Assembly: GCA_020152595.1 (NCBI GenBank)
Contig: JAIGNY010004486.1
Coordinates: forward strand, 1,266,001-1,330,000
Reading direction: 5' to 3'
Source: Chiridota heheva
Lineage: Eukaryota > Echinodermata > Holothuroidea > Apodida > Chiridotidae
Length of the DNA stretch: 64,000 bases
The notes under the pieces were generated by a model, which saw only the letters and a list, made by a program, of their open reading frames with translations, made no database searches and was not told the DNA's origin. Below are positions 24,801 to 33,892 of this stretch, piece after piece (within the stretch, counting starts at the first letter, position 1; each line of letters opens with the position of its first letter). Position numbers and translations under genes: made by a program.

Positions 24801-25571
24801 CACAAAATTAGGAGACCCTCAAACAAGTTAAATAAACACGCTCAAGTTTTGTTATAATTTGTTTTTGTATAACTTTTTCATGGAAAGTTTCTTTTTTATT
24901 TATCACCATTGGTACGTTAGTATACAAAGATGAGAAGTTTAGTGACACCTTCAAAGTATTTTTTAAGGTAAATTATCGTTTAAAAAAAAAAAAAAAATCG
25001 CCATTTTCTTTCTTAAGTGCACGAAATTAGGTTTCCCCATGCTGCTAGTGCTATGGTGGCTCACTAGAATTAGGAACGCCTGTGCTCCACAGTACGTGCC
25101 ATTGTACTAGTTTCACAACACTGCTGCAACACAGAAACAAATATGGCGTCATGGTTTGTAAACAAAACAAAATTGCAACAAACAGATAGTACTCACTCAT
25201 CTCCATCAGGGCATATCCCGGTGGTGTCATCATACTTGGTGCAGTACACATCGGGACTGTAATTAAATGTTCCACCACGTTTCCGTATGGGTCTTCGTCT
25301 CCGTTGGTTTAGAAAATGCCAGTGAAAACATGTAAAAGGTCTGTGGTTCGGACATTTGTGTTGTAGGAAATCCTGACACTGCTGTGTACGAAACTCTTTC
25401 AGGTACCTTTCGGGAAAATATAAATTAAAAGCTAATTTCATTGTGTCTCCACTAGAATTACCTACCAAAATACGTAAAAATTATTGCATGAACTTACGTG
25501 TAATGAAATGGCTTTTCAGGTTGTGTAGTTATTCCAGTTAAGGCCGAATTTCGCTGCTGTTCCGAAGGCAT
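75..25571 (-). CDS. unk: Unkempt homologue (CCCH zinc-finger RNA-binding protein), 5' part of gene; exons join 25571..25498, 25406..25197, 15761..15427, 210..75
   Basis: Unkempt proteins are cytoplasmic CCCH zinc-finger proteins that bind mRNA and repress translation during neuronal development; this role is family knowledge. The four exons give the first 251 residues plus two bases, all in phase (ends 2, 2, 1, 2). Visible CCCH fingers are C35-C43-C51-H55, C80-C90-C96-H100, C120-C130-C137-H141 and C220-C227-C233-H237. Diagnostic stretches are [60 protein letters not shown] and [20 protein letters not shown]. Family members have six CCCH fingers and a C-terminal RING; the last two fingers and the RING lie beyond the left edge. 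The start ATG at 25571-25569 begins a short N-terminus ending QPEKPFHYT, as in vertebrate UNK. Introns 2 and 3 are 9.4 and 15.2 kb and full of minisatellites. Identification is strong; the 3' end is missing. Confidence 0.93.
211..1248. other. unk intron 3, left part, before the first array
   Basis: AT-rich intron sequence with only short accidental open frames. No exon with flanking splice sites or recognisable protein was seen. Confidence 0.6.
1249..1990. repeat. Near-perfect 19-bp minisatellite, about 39 copies
   Basis: The unit ttaatgttgtccatggctg repeats without visible substitutions for about 740 bases inside unk intron 3. Each unit contains an NcoI-type CCATGG palindrome. Such uniformity implies recent expansion or active homogenisation, or an assembled consensus. 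Confidence 0.98.
1991..5589. other. unk intron 3 sequence without recognised genes
   Basis: AT-rich sequence. The short open frames have no family resemblance. It contains a GTA/ATT microsatellite near 4450 and a poly-G tract at 5229-5241. Confidence 0.6.
4441..4538. repeat. Trinucleotide microsatellite (TAG)n then (ATT)n
   Basis: About 70 bases of TAG repeats with a few TGG interruptions run directly into a short ATT tract. Confidence 0.95.
5598..7928. mobile_element. Older hAT-like non-autonomous element, split by a later insertion of the same family
   Basis: The left end (CAGCTTGGGCGATATATCG near 5599) and right end (AATATCGCCAAGCTTA to 7928) are inverted copies of one terminus. The flanks 5590-5597 (ATTGTCCC) and 7929-7936 (TTAGTCCC) match at 6 of 8 bases, consistent with an old 8-bp target duplication. 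Sequence on both sides of the inner element resembles the inner element's own interior. No transposase frame was seen. Confidence 0.65.
5945..7128. mobile_element. hAT-like non-autonomous element with exact 8-bp target duplication, nested
   Basis: The termini are TAAGCTTGGGTGATA (5945) and TATCGCCCAAGCTTA (ending 7128), with identical CTATGGAC flanks at 5937-5944 and 7129-7136. An 8-bp duplication is typical of the hAT superfamily. The 1184-base interior is AT-rich, with subterminal ATCGATATT motifs and no transposase. Confidence 0.75.
8056..8307 (+). pseudogene. Unrecognised open frame, possible exon relic on the strand opposite unk
   Basis: The frame reads through [14 protein letters not shown] and on to [18 protein letters not shown], with ordinary amino-acid composition unlike the repeat-derived frames around it. 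A GTGATG after the penultimate residue could be a donor. I do not firmly recognise the family. It may belong with the coding relic at 14823-15099 on the same strand. It lies inside unk intron 3, so it would be a nested gene or a transposon-borne fragment. Confidence 0.3.
8495..8665. repeat. 25-bp minisatellite, about 7 copies
   Basis: The unit contains actgcaggtacagtatgtac. It is rich in GTAC self-complementary pieces. All overlapping open frames here are products of the repeat. Confidence 0.95.
8949..12549. repeat. 43-bp minisatellite array, about 84 copies, with higher-order structure
   Basis: The unit includes ctagtagtatgttaggaata then aatctatag followed by ccgggccctt or actggcccttt. Variant types (ccgggccc versus actggccc, tgttagg versus tattagg, aataaa versus agtaaa) recur in blocks, so units expanded as multimers. 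The 3.6-kb array is inside unk intron 3. Confidence 0.98.
12550..13342. other. unk intron 3 between arrays
   Basis: AT-rich sequence with no recognised gene or element. Confidence 0.55.
13343..14455. repeat. 101-bp tandem repeat, about 11 copies
   Basis: Each unit runs from gtgtatatagtattaatata through gaagaactgttct to gacctcgtggctaccccagg. Copies differ by scattered substitutions and a small deletion near 13531. The right edge breaks into unique sequence after gctgccccaggg. Confidence 0.95.
14823..15099 (+). pseudogene. Frameshifted coding relic with [13 protein letters not shown] motif
   Basis: The plus strand reads [18 protein letters not shown] through LLEAAQQKG, then after a one- or two-base frame change near 14917 continues [36 protein letters not shown], and stops near 15099. 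The pattern (helix, acidic-LVA-x-E-x-x-YH-x-x-C, aromatic) resembles a multicopy domain I recall from repetitive invertebrate and transposon-associated proteins; this recollection is not verified. It lies antisense within unk intron 3, just upstream of exon 3. The frameshift and isolated position suggest a decayed gene or mobile-element fragment. Confidence 0.45.
15427..15761 (-). CDS. unk: unk coding exon 3 (end of CCCH finger 2, finger 3, low-complexity linker)
   Basis: The acceptor TTTCCAG ends at 15762 and the donor GTAAGT occupies 15426-15421. Residues 96-206 complete finger 2 (C96, H100) and carry finger 3 (C120, C130, C137, H141), followed by [16 protein letters not shown] Pro/Thr/Gly/Ser-rich linker follows and ends IDDPVWN. 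The linker is where family members diverge. The exon ends in phase 1. Confidence 0.93.
16090..17893. repeat. 45-bp minisatellite, about 40 copies
   Basis: The unit contains ctctattactatccaaggga, caaccttgatgatcaaac and agttg. Because 45 is a multiple of three, several frames on both strands stay open for 100-310 codons (for example [11 protein letters not shown] or [15 protein letters not shown]). A disturbed patch with shortened units lies at about 17100-17280. It is in unk intron 2; coding use is unlikely. Confidence 0.97.
17894..19908. other. unk intron 2 without recognised genes
   Basis: AT-rich. A small possible foldback element lies around 18822-18975: a gcacacagggttggaaaa-type end and its approximate reverse complement. 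Nothing else was recognised. Confidence 0.5.
20239..21308. mobile_element. piggyBac-like non-autonomous element with TTAA flanks
   Basis: The termini CCCTTACTCTACCA and TGGTAGAGTAAGGG are exact 14-base inverted repeats. They are flanked by TTAA at 20235-20238 and 21309-21312, the target duplication of piggyBac transposons. The 1070-base interior has no transposase, and includes a tRNA-like promoter segment. Short relatives occur at 48415-48514 and 48660. Confidence 0.8.
20648..20725 (-). ncRNA. tRNA-derived SINE-like head with A and B boxes
   Basis: On the minus strand an A-box-like TGGTGCAGGGG is followed about 40 bases later by a B box GGGTTCGAGTCTC (plus 20664-20676). The acceptor and anticodon stems do not pair well, so this is not an intact tRNA. 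It is best read as a tRNA-derived SINE or pol III relic inside the piggyBac-like element. Confidence 0.42.
21671..21845. repeat. (AT)n, (TATG)n and (CATA)n compound microsatellite
   Basis: AT repeats surround a TATG run that switches to its complement CATA, making a large perfect inverted repeat able to form a cruciform. Confidence 0.97.
21846..25196. other. unk intron 2, right part
   Basis: AT-rich intron sequence. I found no convincing exon, RNA gene or bounded element. Confidence 0.55.
25197..25406 (-). CDS. unk: unk coding exon 2 (CCCH fingers 1 and most of 2)
   Basis: The acceptor CGAAAG precedes the exon. Its first base completes Thr25, restoring HYT-YLKEF as in the family. It encodes residues 26-94 with finger 1 (C35, C43, C51, H55) and the first two cysteines of finger 2 (C80, C90). 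The donor GTGAGT occupies 25196-25191 and leaves a split Glu95 codon. The acceptor is weak, with only a short pyrimidine tract, but the frame and homology are exact. Confidence 0.93.
25498..25571 (-). CDS. unk: unk coding exon 1 (start codon)
   Basis: Encodes residues 1-24 plus two bases of Thr25. The ATG is at 25571-25569. The donor GTAAGT occupies 25497-25492 on the minus strand. The peptide starts MPSEQQRNS and ends QPEKPFHY, matching the end of the N-terminal segment of other unkempt proteins. Intron 1 is only 91 bases (25407-25497). Confidence 0.88.
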
Positions 25572-26959
25572 TTTGGACTTAGTCAGAGCCCGCGAAACGC
25601 ATATTTGCATAAGAAACGTAACAAATTCTACACTCTTGGTTAACAATTACCATGAAGAATTCATACACTCAAACACTTTTAGCAATTAAGAAATAATTCA
25701 AAAAGTATAAATTGAAGTAAAGTATTTATCTTGTTAATATTGAAAAGTTTAAATCATTCAAAGCGTTCGAATAAGGGTAAAAATATAATATTTTTTGTCT
25801 TTTTGAGAACGTAAATAGTATTATTGGGTATGTGATTTACATTGCTCGTAGCGCATTCGCTGCAACAAGTGACGTCACTCTTCTTGACAGGTGAATGAAG
25901 GTCACGTGATTTATTCAGGGAATCCCCCTTATTTTGTTAGTCATAGAGAAGCATTTAATCCTAAACAGATGATAACATTTCAGACACAAAAAATGATTGT
26001 AAGGTTGGTATATCATTGTATGATAGATACGCGAGAGCGAAAAGGTATCTGGTACCAAAAATAATGTCACCCAGTGAACAAAATTCTAAGCCTTTATAGG
26101 TCCCAACTATTTATGTTTTTTAGCAAAAATTCAATGGCAGAATTCAGAATTTGTATCATGTCTTTCAGTGCAACTTGAAAAAAGAGGTTAAAACCGCATG
26201 CACCAATGGGCACGGGAAGAATTAAGTTTTTTTAATGATATTATGTTGGAGGAGGATTCAAATAAACTAATCGAATTCTCTGGTTACACAAATGTTTCGT
26301 ATCATAGTGAGTGGCTATTTTATATGGTTGGTGTTATTTTGAACACAAAGCAAAAATACAATTTAGATACAATTTGGGCCAGTGAAAATCAAACGAATAG
26401 GTAAACAAGCCTAAATCATCGGAATAATTGAAATTCATTGTCTGAATCAGGGTCAAATGGAGTCATGGCTAAATGAATTTTCGATAAAGCACTCAACAAA
26501 GTATTTATGTCGATGAAGTTTAAATCAGGGTTAACGTTGGTAAATCTTCCAAAGCGTGAAAAGCCAAATCAGTTTGGAAAAGCCAAATTAAACTAAAAAA
26601 GCCGAATAAGTTGAGAAAATTTAAAATTTTGAAGAAATCAGCCACTTACAGGTCCAGAGACTCTTCTACGTTCGAGAGGTAAAATGGTAAAATGTACTGA
26701 AAAGCAAAAGTAACATGCAAAATATTACATAAAAGTCAGTAGAAAATAAATTGATCAATATTTTCATTTTTTCACTCTCTTTTTATTCTCTATCATAGTT
26801 TTTGAGAAAGGGCCAGAAATAAGCCAAATTAGATGCTTTACAGCCAAGAAAGTCTCGAAAAAACGTTAACAACAAACCAAAAAAGCCAACTGTTATCAGC
26901 TTATTGAACTTATCAAAAAAGCCAAATGATAGTTTTGCAGCCAAAGAAATCTCAAAACA
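25572..26959. other. unk upstream region
   Basis: Holds the CRE/E-box pair and a 68-codon open frame at 26198-26404 (starts MHQWAREELSFFND) that I do not recognise and that has no clear splice context. Confidence 0.45.
25870..25910. promoter_or_regulatory. Candidate unk upstream sites: CRE palindrome and E-box
   Basis: A perfect TGACGTCA palindrome (CREB/ATF-type) lies at 25870-25877. A GTCACGTGAT with CACGTG core (USF/MITF-type) lies at 25901-25910, about 300-340 bases upstream of the unk start codon. The motif matches are exact, but function and transcription start are inferred only from position. Confidence 0.4.
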
Positions 26960-29095
26960 AGCATTTATTCAATTCGTCTTGTACAGCTCTAACGAGCCAA
27001 TACACCACCCATGTCATTCACGATAATTCGGCTTCTACAGTTCTAACAAGTCAATACACCACCCATGTCATTCAAGGTACTTCGTCTTCTACAGTTCTAA
27101 CAAGTCAATACACCACCCATGTCATTCAAGGTACTTCGTCTTCTACAGTTCTAACAAGTCAATACACCACCCATGTCATTCAAGGTACTTCGTCTTCTAC
27201 AGTTCTAACAAGTCAATACACCACCCATGTCATTCAAGGTACTTCGTCTTCTACAGTTCTAACAAGTCAATACACCACCCATGTCATTCAAGGTAATTCG
27301 GCTTCTACAGTCAATACACCACCCATGTCATTCAAGGTACTTCGGCTTCTACAGTCAATACACCACCCATGTCATTCAAGGTACTTCGGCTTCTACAGTT
27401 CTAACAAGTCAATACACCACCCATGTCATTCAAGGTACTTCGTCTTCTACAGTTCTAACAAGTCAATACACCACCCATGTCATTCAAGGTAATTCGGCTT
27501 CTACAGTCAATACACCACCCATGTCATTCAAGGTAATTTGTCTTCTACAGTCAATACACCACCCATGTCATTCAAGGTAATTCGTCTTCTACAGTTCTAA
27601 CAAGTCAATACACCACCCATGTCATTCAAGGTAATTCGGCTTCTACAGTCAATACACCACCCATGTCATTCAAGGTAATTTGTCTTCTACAGTCAATACA
27701 CCACCCATGTCATTCAAGGTAATTCGTCTTCTACAGTTCTAACAAGTCAATACACCACCCATGTCATTCAAGGTAATTCGTCTTCTACAGTCAATACACC
27801 ACCCATGTCATTCAAGGTAATTCGGCTTCTACAGTCAATACACCACCCATGTCATTCAAGGTAATTCGTCTTCTACAGTTCTAACAAGTCAATACACCAC
27901 CCATGTCATTCAAGGTAATTCGGCTTCTACAGTCAATACACCACCCATGTCATTCAAGGTAATTTGGCTTCTACAGTTCTAACGAGCAAATACACCACCC
28001 ATGTCATTCAAGGTACTTCGGCTTCTACAGTCAATACACCACCCATGTCATTCAAGGTACTTCGGCTTCTACAGTCAATACGCCACCCATGTCATTCAAG
28101 GTAATTCGGCTTCTACAGTTCTAACAAGTCAATACACCACCCATGTCATTCAAGGTAATTCGGCTTCTACAGTCAATACACCACCCATGTCATTCAAGGT
28201 AATTCGTCTTCTACAGTTCTAACAAGTCAATACACCACCCATGTCATTCAAGGTACTTCGGCTTCTACAGTCAATACACCACCCATGTCATTCAAGGTAA
28301 TTTGGCTTCTACAGTTCTAACGAGCAAATACACCACCCATGTCATTCAAGGTACTTCGGCTTCTACAGTCAATACACCACCCATGTCATTCAAGGTACTT
28401 CGGCTTCTACAGTCAATACGCCACCCATGTCATTCAAGGTAATTCGGCTTCTACAGTTCTAACAAGTCAATACACCACCCATGTCATTCAAGGTAATTCG
28501 GCTTCTACAGTCAATACACCACCCATGTCATTCAATGTAATTTGGCTTCTACAGTTCTAACGAGCAAATACACCACCCATGTCATTCAAGGTAATTCGGC
28601 TTCTACAGTCAATACACCACCCATGTCATTCAAGGTACTTCGGCTTCTACAGTCAATACACCACCCATGTCATTCAAGGTAATTTGGCTTCTACAGTTCT
28701 AACGAGCAAATACACCACCCATGTCATTCAAGGTACTTCGGCTTCTACAGTCAATACACCACCCATGTCATTCAAGGTAATTCGGCTTCTACAGTTCTAA
28801 CGAGCCAATACACCACCCATGTCATTCAAGGTAATTCGGCTTCTACATTTCTTACAAGCCAATACACCACCCATGTCATTCAAGGTACTTCGGCTTCTAC
28901 AGTCAATACACCACCCATGTAATTCAAGGTAATTCGGCTTCTACAGTTCTAACGAGCCAATACACCACCCATGTCATTCAAGTTAATTCGGCTTCTACAT
29001 TTCTTACAAGCCAATACGCCACCCATGTCATTCAAGGTACTTCGGCTTCTACAGTTCTTACAAGCCAATACACCACCCATGTCATTCAAGGTACT
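26960..29095. repeat. Two-length minisatellite, 54-bp and 44-bp units, about 43 copies
   Basis: The core tacaccacccatgtcattca plus aggtaattcggcttctacag is followed either by tctaacaagt (54-bp unit) or directly by the next core (44-bp unit). Runs of 54-mers at the left give way to mixed patterns and longer repeated blocks to the right. Runs of pure 54-bp units keep an 18-residue frame open (SQYTTHVIQG), which is a by-product. Confidence 0.97.
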
Positions 29096-31663
29096 TTTCT
29101 GTCTTTCTAAGCAAGCTGTGTCGAAAAGTGAGGGCGTATTTAAGTTGAGTCTCATAATTAATCGAATACTTTTATTGCACACAGCGGTACAGAATATCAT
29201 ACACATTACTAAATTCCGACGTGCGTACTTGAAACTTGTATGTTTTTTTCCCATCTGCCCATCGACTTTTTTTTATTTGTTCGCGCGCGCGCGATGAGTC
29301 AAAATTTCTTTAAAAACAGACCATGTGATGCGACCTCTGTCGCCGGGTTAAATTCTACATAAAATGGTAAAAACTAACGCTATGACTTTTCGACCGCCGC
29401 CCCCTTCAACTGAAACAAGTCGATATACTTCACGAGGGTGGGACATTCATGGTACGACATTCGCCGCTGAAACGAATTGGGTTCAATATTTCTTATATTT
29501 CTTAATCTAAATTCATATTTACTTCATATATAGGCTCATGACGACTGAAGCTATTGAGGCATTTTACAGGTCGACAGGTCGGAGGCTAGCAGACTATAGT
29601 CCTCAGAATTCAAAATCTTTCTTTGATAATCACTGAGGCAACATATTGATTTATTTACTTATTTCAACAATCATATGGCTTGTCATCGGTCATGTCGGTG
29701 TAGCAATTGGCACATAACAGCATAATATATATATATAATTTACATAATAAGATTTATGATTATAGACCTGCAATGCAATGGACAGTATGAATAAGATTAA
29801 TGGTAAAAGGACCAAGCTGCAGAAAACATTAAACACGATTCAGCTATAAATAAAAGAAAGCAACCTGTATATTAAACTCATATACTCGAAGACTGAAGTT
29901 TATTCTCAGATTCCCGAAACAAGTTCCAAATTAATCATTTTTATTAAACTGCCGCTAAAGCGGGAAATATATTAACCATGAATTTAATCAACCTCAGGAT
30001 GTAATTGCGGGGTGCGGGGGAACTGTACAATTCTCAAAAGAATGCAATACTTCGATTTCACTGAGGATTTAGGATGTGCATCATTCTGACTGTTAAAAGA
30101 GGGAATCCCTTCTCAACTGCTCAAGATTATTCACTCGTAACCAATAAATCTGATATATTAGCAACGTCACTTCCGCGACGGTAATTGTCGGGATTGTGGA
30201 AATATTTCGACCAATCAGAAACGCAAGTTGATCGTAGTGTCATGCATGTTTATCTCGTATATGGCCTTTAAGGTCTGTTGTTGTATTGTGGGGTGGGGGT
30301 AGGAGGAAGGGGGTATCTATGCCAGGTTGAATATCGGGAAGATCTCTAATTTCAGACCAAAATAATGACACAAATAAGCAAATCACGTCTTATTCACATA
30401 AATGTAAGAGTGCGCGTATACACGACTCCCTTTCAATATTGGGCCTTTCGGAGCTTATGTGGTTATACAACTTGAAAATGACAACGTTGAAGAGGGGAGT
30501 TTGATTTATGGGTAAACATAGTAAGCAATATGTCTCGTAAATGATACAGGCGATTAACTCTAATTCGAGTAATTTCAAATAAACTGGGCATTACTTATAA
30601 ACTGGGCATTACTCTGAATCGTTATACCAATCAGAAATCAAACATGTGTTCGAGGTTATTATTAATAAATAATAACCATCAGAAGAAATTAGAAATTGAA
30701 CTTATATGTTCAATTGGACAAGCTCATCTTATATAAAAGAAGACATAGTAAAGTAACTGTAACAGGAACGTAAGTACCGGGGGTGTGGGGTATCACCCCA
30801 CCTCCCCCAATTTTTGAGAATCGTCGGTAAAATGTGAGATCAATCAGTAAATCTAGTATCACTTCGGTAAAACTTTGGCTGATTGAATATTAATTAAAGT
30901 TTTTAATTAATCTGTATGCGATATACTGTACACAAGGATATTTCGGTTTTTCTTGCATCGAAATCGTGGTATATATATGCATATGTATCGCACACATAAA
31001 CGTGCGTGCTGGCCGTTCTTAAAGCCGAAATGGCTCCTATACAGTCCAAAGAAACTAAGAAGCGCGCAAATCTCTTTAATTTCCCTACAATGTTACCAAA
31101 ATTATTCTATAATTTCCCCAATTTAACCTCCCAACCGAAAAGTAAGCATACAACCTGACAACCGATGAGAAATCCACCCTAGCTGTCTGTTATCAGTTTT
31201 CCCAGGGAAATGTCTTTCACATTCGTGCAATTTTATTTTATTTCATTTCAATATTCGGTAAGTTTCCTCCAATTTCAAAAAGTTTTTGCCAATTTTCGTG
31301 ATTTTTTTGGAAAATTGTTGCCAACTTTTTCAAAAATTTCAAATGATATTAAAAAAATTCTTCAGTTTTACTAAAAATATCATCCAAATTTGACCTCTAA
31401 ACCAAGAAGAAATGATACAACCGAGGTGAAAACCTCTCAGGTATCAGTTTCAACTGGAAACTCATATTTTCGGGAAATTTTCTTTAATTTCGGAATTTTG
31501 TTGTAAAGCTTTGAAAAAAAATTCATTTAATTAAGGGATTTTTGGGGGGTCATTTTTCGGGAATTTAACATTTCTTAAATTCTTCAAAAATTTCCAATTA
31601 CTTTAAAGCAACATTTCCTTCAGTTTTACCAAAACAATATCTTTTATCTATTTCAGCTAAAAT
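29096..31663. other. Intergenic region between the 44/54-bp array and the inverted-repeat element
   Basis: No gene recognised. The stretch about 30930-31640 contains degenerate TTTCCxxAATTT-type simple sequence related to the 34.5-kb array, and a 5' part similar to the sequence at about 60735-60800. Confidence 0.5.
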
Positions 31664-32786
31664 GATTCGGCCCTCCATGCAGTCACTTTACTGGTGCACC
31701 GCTTTTTTTTTGCTTTTTTTTTGCTTTTTTTTTTTGTGGTATATAAATAGGCTCCACACTTAAATAGGCAACCATAGCGGTCATTAGTGTTAGGCTGCAT
31801 AGGAAAATTCTGGCAGATTTTGTTGATCTTTGCTTCTTACTTTCAAATTCTTGCATCCCTGGTCATAAAACTCTTAAAAATCGCAAGATAAATTCCTCAA
31901 AAATCCATTCCTTGCAAAACATGTTTAAAAACTTTCCTCCTTAGAGGCAAAATCGGGGGAAATTTTAAAGCTATTTAAAAAGCCATGTTGTACGTTAGAC
32001 TTCAAAACAACTCAGTGTTTGATTGCAGTCTCTGTCAAGTTTATCAACATAACTAATTAATAAATGATGACTTAATAACAGTCAATATATTTTTGGAATG
32101 GTATTTGCATCCCATATTTGGTATGTTCATGATCAAATGTGTAGTTTGATTTAACTTCATTTTGTTATTTGAAGCATCATTTTGAAGGCCTCAAAAGCGT
32201 CTAAAAATAATGTTCCTGTTTTTGCACTCAACTGTTCAAGGAGGTAACTTATTAAATCGGTTTTTGCAGGGTGTGGATTGTTAATAAATTTTTCTTCCCA
32301 TTTTTAAAAGAATTTCATGACCAGGGATGCGAGAGTTTTTGAATAATAATAAAAACAATACAATTTGAGGTTTTTTCTATAGGCAGCCTAGCAATAGTGA
32401 CCGCTGGTTGCCATTTCAAGTGTGATCTATACTTAGGGGTGTAGGAAGCTTTCGAAAAGTGGGGGCATGACCTCTTAGGGGCCATTCCGAAGTCAGAATA
32501 AATGAGCCCAAAACAAAAAAAAGTAAAGTAAAAGGCCTTTTCCAATGGGGACACATTCCTCCCGTATAATCAGATGATGGGACTGACAAAAGTCGCCAGT
32601 TTCCTATTGGGACAGTAATTGAGGGGCACTTTTCATTTTCAAAGGGGCGTTTTTGTCATTTTTTGGAAAAGTAAGGGCATGTGCCCCCAGTGCCACCGGT
32701 TCATACACCGAAGCCTACACTTAAGACCACAACTTTTGGTAACAAACTTGTGCGCCAAATGAAGTGACTGCATGGAGGGCCAAATC
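31664..32786. mobile_element. Long inverted-repeat (foldback) element
   Basis: GGCCCTCCATGCAGTCACTT at 31669 has an exact inverted copy ending near 32781, and similarity extends to about 36 bases. Inner arms (about 31775-31935 and 32265-32410) are diverged inverted copies of each other, both with CATGACCAGGGATGC-like text. No target duplication or protein was identified. Confidence 0.6.
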
Positions 32787-33677
32787 CAATTCTAACTAAA
32801 AAGGTATTTCAATCATTTTTAAGAGACAGAGATTCAGGAAATAGATGTAAAGAAATAAATACAGATTTTGAGATGTCCACCCGCTTATGCATCACAAATT
32901 TATCATAAATTAAAGATTGAGATTCTAACTTAAAAGAGTTGTTTTCAAACATCAAAAACTGATCTGCTCTCTAAAATATTTTGGTGTAATGAATGATTTC
33001 AATTATGTTTCTTAAACAGTAAAAATGTCTAAATAATACCATTCTTTATATCACTTTTTAGACCTGGCTATTAAAATATTGGATTGGCACCGGAAGTTTT
33101 CGCTCAACGTTGCCAATTTCCATTGCGAATAAAAACAACGACATAAATTTCTGTAATCAGCCTTCCTGAATTTGATTGTAGCATATATTCTTTTCATTGA
33201 ATACAATTTAAAATATAGTTCTTAATTATAAGATGGCGGTTTTGAGCATGGAGTCTACAATACTAGGCCTGTCGCGCCCGAGGGCCACAACAGATTGAGG
33301 ACCACGACAGAAAAATCCAAGTTTGTCATGGATATATACGAAACATAGAAATTGTGGCATCTCTTGTTATATAACAGCCTTATACTGTGAAGACATCTCT
33401 GTTGCTTGTCAAAATTGATAAGATTGTTTTCATTCCTTTATTAGATTACGTAATTTACTATTTGTAAACATTCCCACGTGCATATCGCGTAAGTTTCATT
33501 TGGGCATACTTCAGGCTTAGCTTATGAGCGCGTGTCTTTTCTGCTTCATTTGTGTTTTGTATACGCAGTGCTTGTATCAATAATTCGCTCTCCACTTGTA
33601 ATACAGTAATATCAACATACCTAAAGTGTGATAGTGTGTATATTTTGACGGAGATAACAGACAAACAGAAAGGAGAA
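32787..33677. other. TRAF6-like 5' flank and presumed 5' UTR
   Basis: No TATA box was placed with confidence. The palindromes noted at 33446-33480 are here. The frame open upstream of the start codon has no AUG. Confidence 0.45.
33446..33480. promoter_or_regulatory. Candidate promoter-proximal motifs of the TRAF6-like gene
   Basis: The palindrome TTACGTAA (PAR-bZIP/C/EBP type) lies at 33446-33453 and CACGTG at 33475-33480, about 200-230 bases upstream of the start codon. The matches are exact; function is inferred from position. Confidence 0.28.
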
Positions 33678-33892
33678 ATGCCTCCTTCCCGCTATAATTC
33701 TACAGAAAGCCAGCCAGAAAATGTTAGTCGCAATACTAGGCATGAAACCTTTAATGGTTTTGAGGCCGAGTTTGATCCCTGTTTAGATAAGAAGTACGTC
33801 TGCCCTGTTTGTTTGGCTGCTTTGAGAAACCCTGTGCAGACGAAGTGTGGACATCGATTCTGTAAGGCTTGTATCCTTCGAGCATGTAACGG
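33678..33892 (+). CDS. TRAF6: TRAF6-like exon 1 (N-terminus and most of RING)
   Basis: ATG 33678 is the first in-frame AUG and begins [11 protein letters not shown]. The reading frame continues upstream to about 33552 without an AUG, so the upstream part is read as 5' UTR. It encodes [20 protein letters not shown] and CKAC, that is RING ligands C42-C65. The donor GTAAGC at 33893 leaves a split Gly72 codon. Confidence 0.9.

Noticed and set aside
26198-26404. 68-codon frame as a gene
   Set aside because: No recognised family or splice context; too short to support.
26926-27492. 188-codon Ser/Thr-rich frame
   Set aside because: It exists only where 54-bp (in-frame) units run together and breaks where 44-bp units appear.
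33552-33677. N-terminal extension of the TRAF6-like protein
   Set aside because: No AUG in this stretch; the frame is open by chance and is better read as 5' UTR.
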